From Adineta steineri (Eukaryota > Rotifera > Eurotatoria > Adinetida > Adinetidae), in contig CAJNOI010000055.1 in the NCBI GenBank assembly GCA_905250115.1, forward strand, positions 337,320 through 401,319: a stretch of 64,000 bases of DNA, written 5' to 3'. The notes beneath the pieces are model-generated. The model was given only the letters and a program-made list of their open reading frames with translations. It was not told the origin of the DNA and searched no databases. This document shows, piece by piece, positions 1 to 11,304 of the stretch. Numbering within the stretch: position 1 is the first letter of the stretch; each line of letters begins with the position of its first letter. The position numbers and the translations under genes were made by a program.

Positions 1-248
1 AAAACAATATCCAAGTCTATTTTTTATGTCACCAGATTACTCAGTAAAGAATATCAGATTATTAATGACTGAAAATCTATAAATGGAAGAAAATTTTTTT
101 TGTTGATTTCAGATTGTAAAAGTATTGAACTTTCAACAAGGTATCAACAATGATCAACAATAACAGAATCGGAGTTGATAATAATGTAATTTATTGAGAA
201 AAAAAAAATCATAAAATATAATATTTGTCGTTTTTTTGATTATTTTAG

Positions 249-3200
249 TCTGAAACAGTTACTTCGAATGCAGCGCAACCAAACACATTGTATGTATATT
301 GTAAATGTCAGACAATGATAAAAAAGATCGATTATTGTAGATGTGAATATTTGAAAAGAAGAAAAGTGATGTGCATCATATTTATTATTATTGTACTTGT
401 TATAATTATAACAATTCCAATTGTTATTCTCACAACAAAAAAGACCAACAGTGAAAAACCATCAATAACAGAAGAAATAACAACTGAAATAACAACAGGT
501 AGTTAAAATAACCGAAGTAGAACTTCATTGTTTATCATAACTAGGGATGTACCGAGCCCAAGAGGCCCCGGGCTGGATCAGGATCCGGGCTCGGTCATGC
601 TCAGGGCTCGGTCAGGCTCGGGGCTGGATCAGGATCGGGGCTCCGGCTCAGGTGTCAGAATTGATGTGAGATTGCGTGGGTGTGGGTGAGAGTGTAAGTG
701 AGAATGTGGGTGAAAATAGTGAGCGAGAGTAAAAAGGATGGTACCCGCACTCACCACACCTACCCACTGCCACATCAATTCGGACACCCGAGCCTGACTG
801 AATCTCGAGCCCCGAGCCCGAGAGGCTCAATCAGGGCTCGGGCTCGGTACATCCCTAATTATAACAACTTATACATATTACATCTAAGCAACAATATCGC
901 AAGTTGCTCTGAGATCCATAATGGACTTTATAGCATGTAGAAGAATATTTATTAAGAATGAGTCTCTGAGAAAATCAGATATCAGTGATAATTCGACATG
1001 TCAAATTTCGCTTAATATTTTCTGTATGTTATAGATTATTAGTAACGTTAGTATTAGCTAAAATTTTCAATTCGATTGAATCCTATTTTCCTATACAAAC
1101 AAACACAACAGAAGCGGAATTTTCTATATTTATCAATATCATTTTTTTCGATTTTCCCGCGATTTTGACCGAATATCCTTTAATAAAGGTAACTTGTATA
1201 TATGAATCCCTTCAAGAGCTTTGATCAATCTATAAGAACCTCTGAAATATCATTATCAAAATAGATCCTAGTAAAATGCTGAGTTCTCGCATTTTATGCG
1301 GTAATAAACAATCACTCTAATATTTCTGCTGGTGACAAAGGAAATCAAGGCCCACATCACCTAGGATATTCATGGAATGATAAATTCTGATTTCCAGAAA
1401 ATTCAAATAAAGTGACTATATAAGAAATTTCCTATAAATTTAATCGAATACTTTTAGCGATAATCATATAAAACTATTCTAATTCAAAAAATGATAGAAA
1501 TAATATTGAAGTCTAAGCTCGGACTGGGTGGGGCTGCATCAAGTGAAGTAAGAAATGTATATCAAATATCTAGAGGATGTGAGTGTCTGAAGAGAAGACA
1601 GCCACCCGGACTCACACCCTTAAAGAAAAAGAAATAAATTAACAGGCAAACATTATCCAGTTGTTTAGTCTCAATCTAAAATCATTTTTCTAAAATAGAA
1701 CTAACTACGGCATCAACATCAACAACAACAACATCATCAACATCCACAACAGCAGTATCGAGTGAGTACTATGTTAAATCATTTGTATTGAGTCAAAGAA
1801 TGATAATTAGAAATAACGATATTTAAAAGTCTTGATTTTAACTATTGAATGATCACCATCTAAATTGATAACGTTAAGGAATATTTCCTATCAGAAGTCT
1901 GAATACGACCAATCTTTGATGCTTTGATTCGATCTACATTCGTTTAAGTATTGACTGTTCTTGTTCCGTCCAACGGTATCAGATGAAAATATTGTTGGGA
2001 GAAAAGGTTTTCATGTGATAGAACTCATTGGTCATTTTAGTAATCAATCACACCTACCCACTCTCAAGACGATCGGAGAATAATTGTACACGTTGAGGTA
2101 TTAGTTGACATAATCTTGCCATGAGACATGTCTATCAACACCTAATCTCATATTTTAGATCGGACTGGTATAGAGTTGAGCAATTCAAACAAATATCGTA
2201 GAAGTATAACATATAAACTACAAACTCGAGAAAAATGCCTTTCATTATCACCACCAACTAACCCTTATTGTACTAATTTTCTCATGAGAACGGTGCGACA
2301 ATTATTATCTTTTACTCACAGTCACAACTTCATTGACATTCATTCTTACTTACATCTTGACACATGCAAACATAATCCATCCAATATGGTGAAAGTACAT
2401 CTTGTTTTCATTACGTTGAGCAATGTAATATGAAGGTCACTAAAATCCTGAAATTCGATCATTATGCATCATAACTGAACTGTAGGACAGTGATTGAGTT
2501 TTGTTAGTTCGCGACATCGATAGAATTCGAAAAACAGCAATGAAATCGTTTGGAACATATTTTTCATTAGTTAATTTAATATTTCATAATGAATCTCGTC
2601 TTAACTATAAAAATAAAGAGAATTTTATCGAAGCTTTGAAATCATTTAATCTGTTATCAATAGCTAAACAATTTATGCACATGAGAGCTTCGAAGTCATT
2701 TTTGCAGCAAAATTTTTTTCTTACTTTTCTACCTTATTTAGAATGGACAATCACAGAAAGCATGAGTGTCGAACGACGATATCATAGAGCATCCACATTA
2801 GCAAATGAATTAGTATTAGTTGTTGGTGGATATAACAGAGGTGGTTATCTCAATAGTGCTGAATTGTACAATCTATCAACAGGCACTTGGATAACCACAG
2901 GAAACATAAATGTCGCACGACAATATCACGCAGCATCCACATTAGCAAATGGATTAGTATTAGTTGTTGGTGGATACAACAGCACTAGCACTCTCAATAG
3001 TGCTGAATTGTACAATCCATCAACAGGCAATTGGACAATCACAGGAAACATGAATGCTGTACGAAGATATCACACAATATCCACATTAGCAAATGGATTA
3101 GTATTAGTTACTGGTGGATCCAACGGCACCAGTACTCTCAATAGTGCTCTCAATAGTGCTGAATTGTACAATCCATCAGCAGGTACCTGGGAAATCACAA

Positions 3201-3760
3201 GAAATATGAGCGTCGAACGACGATATCATACAGCATCCACATTAGCAAATGGATTCGTACTAGTTGCTGGTGGATCCAACGGCACTAGTGCTCTCAATAG
3301 TGCTGAATTGTACAATCCATCAACAGGCACTTGGATAACCACAGGAAACATGAATGTCGCACGACAATATCACGCAGCATCCACATTAGCAAATGGATTA
3401 GTATTAGTTACTGGTGGTGATGGATTGAATGGTCGTCTTAGTTTCAATAGCACTGAATTGTACAATATATCAACAGGTACTTGGATAACTACAGGAAGGA
3501 TGAATGCCGCACGACATTATCACACAGCGTCCACATTAGCAAATGGATTAGTATTAGTTGTTGGTGGAACGAGCGGTGGTCGTCAGCTCAATAGTGCTGA
3601 ATTGTACAATCCATCAACAGGCAACTGGACACCTACAGGAAACATGAGTATCGCACGGCAAGATCACACAGTATCTACATTAGCAAATGGGAAAATATTA
3701 GTTGCTGGTGGACAGAGCAATACTCCTATCAATAGTGCTGAGCTTTATCATTCGATGTAG
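249..3760 (+). CDS. Membrane-anchored Kelch-repeat protein (Kelch gene 1), 5' end missing
   Basis: Three exons are read: 249-498, 1699-1761 and 2742-3760, with phase-1 joins at both introns. Exon 1 gives a short Cys-containing cytosolic tail, basic residues, then one hydrophobic helix (VMCIIFIIIVLVIIITIPIV). The tiny middle exon gives a Thr/Ser-rich stalk. The last exon encodes seven Kelch units of about 48 residues, each with an RxYHxASTLANG, VLVxGG, NSAELYNPSTG, W pattern. The likely form is a type II membrane protein presenting a beta-propeller outside the cell; ligand unknown. Exon 1 starts mid-frame at a TTTTAG acceptor, so an earlier exon with the start codon lies upstream or outside the window. 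AATAAA at 3841 could be the poly(A) signal. The propeller units look bacterial, while the anchor and stalk are spliced on. Kelch gene 2 (15310-17196) has the same plan. Confidence 0.8.
542..857. repeat. Inverted-repeat element with perfect 18-bp termini, inside Kelch gene 1 intron
   Basis: The left end TAGGGATGTACCGAGCCC (542-559) is the exact reverse complement of the right end (840-857). Inside lies a second palindrome, beginning AATTGATGTG near 660 and ending CACATCAATT near 781, whose arms carry GTGGGTGTGGGTGAG and the reverse ACCCACAC-like sequence. The element is GC-rich against an AT-rich background and has no coding potential. It looks like a MITE or fold-back element. A target-site duplication is not clear. 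A diverged relative lies at 11043-11304. Confidence 0.75.
1578..1622. repeat. Short degenerate GTGAGTG/CTCACACCC fold-back
   Basis: A GTGAGTGTC stretch is followed within 45 bases by CACCCGGACTCACACCC. This fits a worn copy of the dispersed fold-back family, in the first intron of Kelch gene 1. Confidence 0.4.
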
Positions 3761-5110
3761 ATAGAATGATATTTTCTTTTGTGAACTGAACTATAATTTT
3801 TTTTATATATAATCAAGCTATTTAATCATTCACATTGCTTAATAAATCATCATTCACCAAATAACATATGAGTTGCAGTAATATCTCGAAGTTATATTGT
3901 ATGGCGGTCGTCGAAAAAAGAGCGATGGTTGATAAAAGACAGATCATTACTTGTACAACTGAGCGTATCGAAATACAGATGTAAAGAATATTAACCATTA
4001 TTTGTTACCAACCACATGTATTCTGAAGAGAGCAAGTTCATATGTAATAGCAACGTATGAATAATGGTTCTCAAATTCTCTTTCTCGTAGAGAAAAGTCC
4101 AGTAAACATGAATTGTCTGATTGATTGATTGATTGATTGTATGTCGGCACTGCACTAATTGGTTCAAAACTTAGTAAGAGATATAAAACAAATTTTTTAT
4201 AAGGATTGACCGAAGGGTAATCAGGGTCGAGGAACTCGAATCTGGTGTCAGTTTTTAAAAAAATTTTAAAGACCGTCTTTTTGAGGGTGGGTGGGTATGA
4301 AAGAGTGCACGGATGTGGGTAGGTGTGGCTATAGGTGCTGTGTGAATATAGTATCCATACCCACCTTCACACCCCAACTACCCACACCCTTTCTAGTTAA
4401 CTTAGACATTTATACATTGTTAGTTTAGTATTTTTTATAAAAATCGAGGATTTCTATTCATAAATTAATCTTCTTTTTCATTTATAACATATCATTTGAT
4501 AAGAAGGTTTTACATTGATATCAATTTAGTTAAAACTTTGGAAGATATTGACAATTATACTTAGAAACTGATCATAAAAACTCTCTAATACCACGAAATA
4601 ACATTGATTAACACATATAAAATAATTTTATTTAACTATTTTTACAGTTTATATTAATCAAAAAAATTACGAATAAAAGGCGATTTCAATTCTGAAGTTT
4701 ATTATCAGATAGTAGTTGCAGAATATTTATATTCATTATCAATTATTCTACGGTTGAGGATGAAATATGAATGTAAGCGTAAGGAAGGAAAAGACAAGTA
4801 GTTTTATTCATAATTATACTTTCATTTTTTTCCAAAGAAACGTTCACCAATACTAGTTTTTTCTTCAATTCAATAAAATGTACTTGAAAATATTTTTTAA
4901 TAGTCATACATAAGCTATACAATTTTCTTTTTATTTAAATTTTAAAAAGCGAAGCATAAATCTACAGCACACTACTTTCCACCATCCAATTAAAAATTAA
5001 ATATATATGAACTTATTCTAATAAAACTATAATTCGTCCGAACATTCTATGCATATGGGATATTTTTTAAGATTATTTTCATGTTCATCAATAAAAAGCT
5101 ACGATAATAA
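3761..5110. other. Intergenic, 3' to 3' between Kelch gene 1 and membrane paralogue A
   Basis: AT-rich with no credible coding region. It contains a TGAT tetranucleotide run near 4119-4138 and the fold-back element at 4281-4392. Confidence 0.7.
4281..4392. repeat. GTGGGT/ACCCAC fold-back element
   Basis: The left arm (TTGAGGGTGGGTGGGTATG, then GATGTGGGTAGGTGTGG) faces a right arm (CCATACCCACCTTCACACC, then CTACCCACACCC). The pairing is long but imperfect. It belongs to the dispersed family described in the findings. Confidence 0.7.
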
Positions 5111-6445
5111 TTAAGTCTGATCAGTTTCTATTTGTGGATCAATTCTTCTGCTGCATTTTTTCAGAATATATAAACTAAATTTGACTAATCTTGGCACTAT
5201 AATCTTCAAAGCAGTTGTTAAACCACCAGCGAGACCAAACAATGCTGTTAGTATATAAACTACACCATGTCTTGTTTCATAGATATAACTACATTCTATT
5301 GGTTCACATTCATTGTAATAGTTTTTATATTTCGTAGAAAAATTCCAATTTTCAATCATTAATTTCTTAAGAAGTTCTTCGATTGTTGAATTAACAGAAT
5401 ATTTACTTGATAATAATGGATTAAGAGCTGTTATGTTCATTGATGAAGACGGTAAGAATGATTGAGTTGTATTTATACATGATTGATTAAAAAAACATTG
5501 AAGAGAAGACTGAAGAAGTGCTTCGATGATATAACATCCACGATAGAAGTTGGGCACAGACAATACTGGTATTGTAGAAGGATAGTTATAAATTCCATAT
5601 TCCCAGGTACATGTCGCAGGAAAATCACATGAACAATTGGAGTAGACATAGGATGTTAAAGATATCGAGTCACCACTGTGTTCTGTACGACGGAAATAGT
5701 AATTTCTTGATAATGCGGAGTATAGACCATTCATTCGGATTGTATTTCTTATCATATCAAGTGAAATATGAAATTTGCTTGTTATTGATGATCTGAACTG
5801 ATTAACAAATATTTCCACTTGTGATTTAAATAAGTTCTCATGTATGACAGTTGTACTAACATATTGATTTAAATAGAACTGTTTTAAACTCTCATCAAGT
5901 GTTTGATTAACCAACTTACAAAATTCATCCAATGCTTGAAAAGCAAATTTACCTATCAATCGAAAGTCGTAGTGATGTATTCTTTGATCATCCTTATAAG
6001 AATGAGCGAGATAATTAATCCAATATTGAGTGACGAATATACTATTGCAGACTTGATGTAATGTATAATCGATATGAAGAATTTCTTTATAATCAATTAA
6101 TATGTTTTTGCATGGACATGTGATTGTTGCTGAATATGGTTTATAGAGTTCTTCATATTTTTCGAAAGTCGGTGTTTTAAAATCATCCGTTTTGATAGAA
6201 GTAATTAATGAATTGTACACGAGTAGGATTAATAATGCTAGGACGAATAAGAAAATAAATAATCTTGTTGAAATTCGTTGATTTCGTAGATCATGTTCAT
6301 CGACTGATGGCGGTATTGATGAGAAAAGATTGAAAGTTCGAATGAAATGAGGTATTTTATGCCATAATGCCAAAATTCGTTGTTTGATACTTAATTCTTC
6401 AACATATAGAATAGAATTAATGTCGAATTTATAGATAAAATACAA
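5111..6445 (-). CDS. Two-pass membrane protein, rotifer family, paralogue A (5' end unresolved)
   Basis: About 444 residues in one exon. The order is a short N-terminal tail, the conserved block PPSVDEHDLRNQRISTRLF, a first helix at about residues 62-82, a large extracellular part with CPCKN, CSCD, RGCYI and NECEPIEC cysteine motifs and many N-glycosylation sites, then a second helix near residues 395-420 (VVYILTALFGLAGGLTTAL) and a basic tail. The frame opens upstream without an in-frame ATG (the codon at 6445 is TTG), so the start lies in an unseen 5' exon; a CAG acceptor just upstream would fit. I recognise the family only as an expanded, uncharacterised group in bdelloid rotifers. The topology recalls DEG/ENaC channels, but no specific motif supports that, so function is unknown. 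Confidence 0.75.
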   Translation of the reverse strand: MYFIYKFDINSILYVEELSIKQRILALWHKIPHFIRTFNLFSSIPPSVDEHDLRNQRISTRLFIFLFVLALLILLVYNSLITSIKTDDFKTPTFEKYEELYKPYSATITCPCKNILIDYKEILHIDYTLHQVCNSIFVTQYWINYLAHSYKDDQRIHHYDFRLIGKFAFQALDEFCKLVNQTLDESLKQFYLNQYVSTTVIHENLFKSQVEIFVNQFRSSITSKFHISLDMIRNTIRMNGLYSALSRNYYFRRTEHSGDSISLTSYVYSNCSCDFPATCTWEYGIYNYPSTIPVLSVPNFYRGCYIIEALLQSSLQCFFNQSCINTTQSFLPSSSMNITALNPLLSSKYSVNSTIEELLKKLMIENWNFSTKYKNYYNECEPIECSYIYETRHGVVYILTALFGLAGGLTTALKIIVPRLVKFSLYILKKCSRRIDPQIETDQT

Positions 6446-7323
6446 TGAATTATATTCTGTTTTTCGACGTATAAATTCCCATATTTAGATATTTGATAGT
6501 ATCACTCTCAATATTAATCGATTGTCACAAAAATTCTTTCATGATAGTTTCGCCATTTTATATACAAATAGTTTTCTTTTACCATCTCGTCAATACTCTC
6601 TTGTATTTGTCTCATTAACTATTTTTATTTGATTTTCTCTAATTTAACATTTATTGATATAAATATCTCAATGCATTATTGAATCATCAACATGATTGTA
6701 TATTATATTATAGCGAATTTTATTCTAGATTTCGAAGGAGTCTAAAATGCTCATAATGTTTAATGTCGACTTTTAAAACTTGGTAAATTAGTATTTTTAG
6801 TGTTGATTCTATACTGAATATTCCATATTTAATACAACAAATAACTTCACTAACAAGAGCACTGTTGAACCGAGATTCAGTGCATCATGTAGACTTCAAT
6901 GAGCTGTCTTTGATTGATTGATCAATACTTATAACGGTCGTCACAATCTGTGATACCAATAAGTACTTATTAATAGTATCCGTTACGTCTGTAAGAGAAC
7001 AGGAGCGACACAAAGCTCAACTTCAAATCTCTTTTTCACTGATATTTTACAAAAAAAACCTAAATGAATTTAAAATAGTGCTCGTTGATTAATACAAACA
7101 TTCGAGTATTGAACAATGTGACCGAGATCATGTCCGGTAATTCCATCGATAATATTCACATATATGGCATCATTCTTGAAAGTATGTTGCGAATTCTTTC
7201 CTTTTATTTTCCTTATGTTGTTGTACGTCATCATATTTGAAATACAAACTATCGAGTACTAACAATTAATATGATTCTACTTATTTTCATATAATTTTTC
7301 TAACTATTTCGGGTACCATTAAA
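6446..7323. other. Gap between paralogues A and B
   Basis: AT-rich with no supported gene. It should hold the missing 5' exon or promoter of paralogue A. Confidence 0.5.
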
Positions 7324-8717
7324 TCATGACTCTTTCTGCCTCTTTTTAACTGAATGTCGACAACATGACTTTTACTGTTACTTTTTCGAAAAATTCTATT
7401 GTTCATAATTATCTTTCAAATAATATCAATATTAGAAAGAGTTTATTGTCTCTTACCATTAGTTGATGTTTGCAATTGTTTTTTTCTTCTCACAAACTTC
7501 ACTAATATCGGCACTACAATCTTCAAAGCAGTTATTAAACCACCAACAAGACCAACCAATGCTGTTATTATATAAACTATGCCGTGTCTTGGTTCATGAA
7601 TATAATTACACTCTACTGGTTCACATTCATTATAATAGTTTTCATATTTCTTTGATAAATTCCAATTTTCAATCATTAATTTCTTAAGAAGTTCTTCGAT
7701 TGTTGAATTAACAAAGTATTCACTTGATAATAATGGATTAAGAGCTGTTATATTCTTTGATGGAGATGGTAAGAATAATTGAATTTGATTTATACATGAT
7801 TGATCATAAAAACATTGAAGAGAAGACTGAAGAAGTGCTTCGGTGATATAACATCCACGATAGAAGTTGGGTACAGATAACAATGGTGTTTTAGTAGTAT
7901 AATTATAAATTCCATATTCGATGACACATCTTGATGTATTGTCACATGAACAGTCACCGTAGTCTATCGAAGGTGGAAGTAAATTTCCATTTATGGATAC
8001 AGCATAAAGATTGTAGTTTGTTGCTAGTGCAGAGTATAAACCATTGTTTTGGGTTGTATTTCTTATCATATTAAGTGAAATATGAAAGTTGCTTGTTATT
8101 AATGATCTGAACTGATTAACAAATATATCTATTTGTGATACAAATAAATTCTTAGGTGTGACAGTTGTACTAACATATTGATTTAAATAGAACTGTTTCA
8201 AATTGTCATCAAGTGTTTGACTGATCAATTGACAAAATGAATTCAATGCACGAAATGCATTTCTACCTGACATTCGTAAGTCCTCATTTATTATTCTCCT
8301 CTGATCATGCTCAGAAGGATGAGTAAGATACTTAATCCAATCTTGAGTGACGAATATACTATTGCAGACTTGATGTATTGTATAATCGATACGAAGAATT
8401 TCTTTATAATCAATTAATATGTTTTTGCATGGACATGTGATTGTTATTGAATATGGTTTATAGAGTTCTTCATATTCTTTGAAAGTTGGTGTTTTAACAA
8501 TACTCGTTTTGATAGAAGTAATTAATGAATTGTATACGAGTAGGATTACTAATACGAGGCCGAATAAGAAAATGAATAGTTTTGTTGAAATTCGTTCATT
8601 TTGAAGATTATGTTCATCAGTTGAAGGTGGTACAGATTGAAACATATTTAGCATTTTAAAATAAGTTTTTAATTTTTGAATTAAAGGAGTAACTCGTTCA
8701 TTGACTTGAGCACCTAA
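7324..8717 (-). CDS. Two-pass membrane protein, rotifer family, paralogue B
   Basis: The main exon is open from a TATTTTAG acceptor near 8718 and reads GAQVNERVTPLIQ before the first in-frame ATG at 8654 (MLNMFQSVPPSTDEHN). It encodes the same helix, Cys-rich ectodomain, helix plan as paralogue A, ending YYNECEPVECNYIHEPRHG and a terminal helix. At the 3' end two readings exist. The frame can stop at 7443, or splice at an AATG|GTAAGA donor (exon end 7457) to a CAG acceptor and a short last exon at 7324-7349 ending KKRQKES. Paralogue C has the same donor, which favours splicing. It is 49-80% identical by eye to its neighbours, with two short blocks that are not conserved. Function unknown. Confidence 0.75.
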
Positions 8718-9443
8718 AATAAGTAGTTAGAGAAAGTTTAATGAGTTGTATAGAATTTTCTGAAGATATATTGTTGGAACATAATATGAAGATAGATTCC
8801 TCATCAGGTAGTACTTATAAGAAACGTCAAAATCTGAGCCATCCACAATACGCAGTCGATCAGATCGACTATCTTGTATTTATTTTGAGCCACACTTACC
8901 ATATTGCATCAGAGCATGAAATTGACTTTCGAAATGCATAAAGAAAACATCAGGAGTTCACGCCTGAAATGAATTACAAAGTAATTCAAAACTTTCATAG
9001 ACTGTATATATGATTTATGTATGTTATGTATAAATATATTTTATGTATATTTATGTAATTACTATAAATTTTTAGAAAGGATTTTCATCGCCTACTAGTC
9101 GCTATTATGGTCTAGTAGAAGCTACAAGGATTTAGCAGAGATTGATAGAGACTACCATGACTGATAGCATCGCTCCCACCCACAACGAGATAATGCGCCT
9201 TTTAAGGGTATGATAGATTCACCCACAAGCTCACGTCGACACCCACAAATATAAAATTGAGAGAGTCGATGAATCTTATTAATCAATAAGAACCATTCTA
9301 ATTTTAAATAGGCACAGTCGTGTTTTTATCCTCACTGTGTAGTAGTAATACCTTAACTTTTTCTTTTATCGTTCCAGTGTCGTAGTAGACATTTGTTAAT
9401 CGTAATGCACATCTGCCATGACGAAGATTTAAATTTTATATCT
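8718..9443. other. Gap between paralogues B and C
   Basis: It probably contains the 5' exon of B and the last exon of C, neither resolved. A weak CACCCAC-rich patch lies at 9177-9260, perhaps a worn fold-back copy. No other gene is seen. Confidence 0.4.
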
Positions 9444-10748
9444 TTAATTATCTCCCTGAGCTAGGAAATCGAAATATATCGTCTTACCATTTGCTGATGT
9501 TTGCGGTTGTTTTTTTCTTCTCACAAACTTCACTAATATCGGCACTACAATCTTCAAAGCAGTTGTTAAACCACCAGCAAGACTAACCAATGCTGTTAGT
9601 ATATAAACAATACTATGTCGTATTTCATGAATATAATTACACTCTATTGGTTCACATTCATTATAATAGTTTTCATATTTCTTTGATAAATTCCAATTTT
9701 CAATCATTAATTTCTTAAGAAGTTCTTCGATTGTTGAATTAACAAAGTATTCACTTGATAATGATGAATTAAGAGCTGTTATATTCATTGATGAAGAAGA
9801 TAAGAATGATTGAGTTTTATTTATACATGATTGATTATAAAAACATTGAAGAGAAGACTGAAGAAGTGCTTCGGTGATATAACATCCACGATAAAAGTCG
9901 GGTACAGTCCATACTGGCGGAGAACTAGGAGAACTAGCATAAATATACATTCCATATGTCTCGATACATCTTGATGAGATATCACACGAACAGTTGGAAT
10001 ATTTGAATAAGATCGGCGTAGACTGTGTAGTACCAGCTGCTACTCGAATATAGTAAGTCTGTGTCGATCCAGGGTATAAACCATTGTTTTGGGTTGTATT
10101 TCTTATCATATTAAGTGAAATATGAAAGTTGCTTGTTATTGATAATCGAAACTGATTAACAAATGTTTCTATTTGTGATACAAATAAATTCTCAGGTGTT
10201 ACAATTATACTGACATATTGATTTAGATAGAACTGTTCCAAGTTATCATCAATTGTTTGATTAACCAACGTACAAAATGAATTCAATGCATGAAAGGTAG
10301 TTCTACCTTCGCTTCGAAATTTTGTATTAAAGGGTTTCGTCCGATTATCGGAATGAATGAGAAAACTAATCCAATCTTGCGTGACGAATGCACTACTGCA
10401 CACTTGATGTATTGTATAATCGATACGAAGAATTTCTTTATAATCAATTAATATGTTTTTGCATGGACATGTGATTGTTGCTGAATATGATTTATAGAGT
10501 TCTTCATATTCTTTGAAAGTTGGTGTTTCAAAATTATCCGTTTTGATAGAAGTAATTAATGAATTATACACGAGTAAGATAACTAATGCTAGGACGAATA
10601 AGAAAATGAATAATCTTGTTGAAATTCGTTCATTTTGAAGATTATGTTCATCAGTTGAAGGTGGCACAGATTGAAATATATTTAAATTTTTAAGATATTG
10701 TCCTAACTTTCTTAATAATTCCATAATACGCCGAGAGATAGTTGACAC
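9444..10748 (-). CDS. Two-pass membrane protein, rotifer family, paralogue C
   Basis: The exon opens at a TCTCTAG acceptor next to 10749; the first in-frame ATG is at 10724 (MELLRKLGQYLKNLNIFQS). The protein has the PPSTDEHNLQNERISTRLF block, first helix, CPCKN, CSCD, RGCYI and NECEPIEC motifs, and a terminal helix followed by RRKKQ. A donor AATG|GTAAGA ends the coding exon at 9488, as in paralogue B, so the readthrough to a stop at 9444 is probably intronic and the true last exon is a short unseen piece further on. It is the most diverged of the three in the block between NNGLY and DFYRGCY. The three genes form a head-to-tail array. Function unknown. Confidence 0.75.
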   Translation of the reverse strand: MSTISRRIMELLRKLGQYLKNLNIFQSVPPSTDEHNLQNERISTRLFIFLFVLALVILLVYNSLITSIKTDNFETPTFKEYEELYKSYSATITCPCKNILIDYKEILRIDYTIHQVCSSAFVTQDWISFLIHSDNRTKPFNTKFRSEGRTTFHALNSFCTLVNQTIDDNLEQFYLNQYVSIIVTPENLFVSQIETFVNQFRLSITSNFHISLNMIRNTTQNNGLYPGSTQTYYIRVAAGTTQSTPILFKYSNCSCDISSRCIETYGMYIYASSPSSPPVWTVPDFYRGCYITEALLQSSLQCFYNQSCINKTQSFLSSSSMNITALNSSLSSEYFVNSTIEELLKKLMIENWNLSKKYENYYNECEPIECNYIHEIRHSIVYILTALVSLAGGLTTALKIVVPILVKFVRRKKQPQTSANGKTIYFDFLAQGDN

Positions 10749-10869
10749 TAGAGAAAGTTAAAATAAAACAAAAGTTAAATAATTGAATATTACGTAACTT
10801 AAAAATCTATTGTTCTATTTAGAATACACTGCGATTCAAAAAAAAGTATAATATTAGAAAAAGATGGAT

Positions 10870-10935
10870 AGGTGGGTGAAAGTGTGAGTGAGACTGAAAA
10901 AGGTAGTACTCACACTCACCACACCCACACTCTCA
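10870..10935. repeat. GTGGGT/ACCCAC fold-back element
   Basis: GGTGGGTGAAAGTGTGAGTGAG is followed by TACTCACACTCACCACACCC. The arms pair for about 18 bases with a short loop. Confidence 0.65.
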
Positions 10936-11042
10936 AGAGCCACGTTTCTCTGGCTTAACCTGGTTTATATTATCATGCCTACAGCCAGACAGTAAATCGA
11001 AGAGAGGCTTGATTTGTCCCGATCTGTAGGCGGAGCCAGGGC

Positions 11043-11304
11043 TAGGGATGTACCGACCCCGAGCCTTTTAGGCTCGGTCAGGACTTTGGTGTGAGGGTGG
11101 GTGTGAGTGAAACTGTGAAGGAAAGTGAAAATGATAGTATTCGCACTCACCACACCCACACTCTCATTCTCACTCACACTCACACTTGCACTTACACTTA
11201 CACTCACACTCACACTTACACTTACACTTACACTCATCCAAATCCACTCACACCCTGACCGAGTCCGAAAGTCTCGGTCAGGGCTCAGGCTCGATATACC
11301 CCTA
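11043..11304. repeat. Composite inverted-repeat element with GTGAGT/ACTCAC core
   Basis: It starts TAGGGATGTACCGA and ends GATATACCCCTA, a diverged form of the termini of the 542-857 element. Next inside are GAGCCTTTTAGGCTCGGTCAGG and a matching CTCGGTCAGGGCTC arm. The core is GAGGGTGGGTGTGAGTG facing a long run of (CACTTA/CACTCA) hexamers at about 11145-11240. Apparent open frames here are hexamer-repeat artefacts. Confidence 0.7.

Noticed and set aside
2176-2741. ORFs upstream of the Kelch exon of gene 1
   Set aside because: They lie in the intron; the TTATTTAG acceptor before 2742 and the phase match show where the exon begins.
5111-10748. DEG/ENaC channel identity for the three two-pass proteins
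   Set aside because: Only the general topology fits; no channel-family pore or thumb motif was found.
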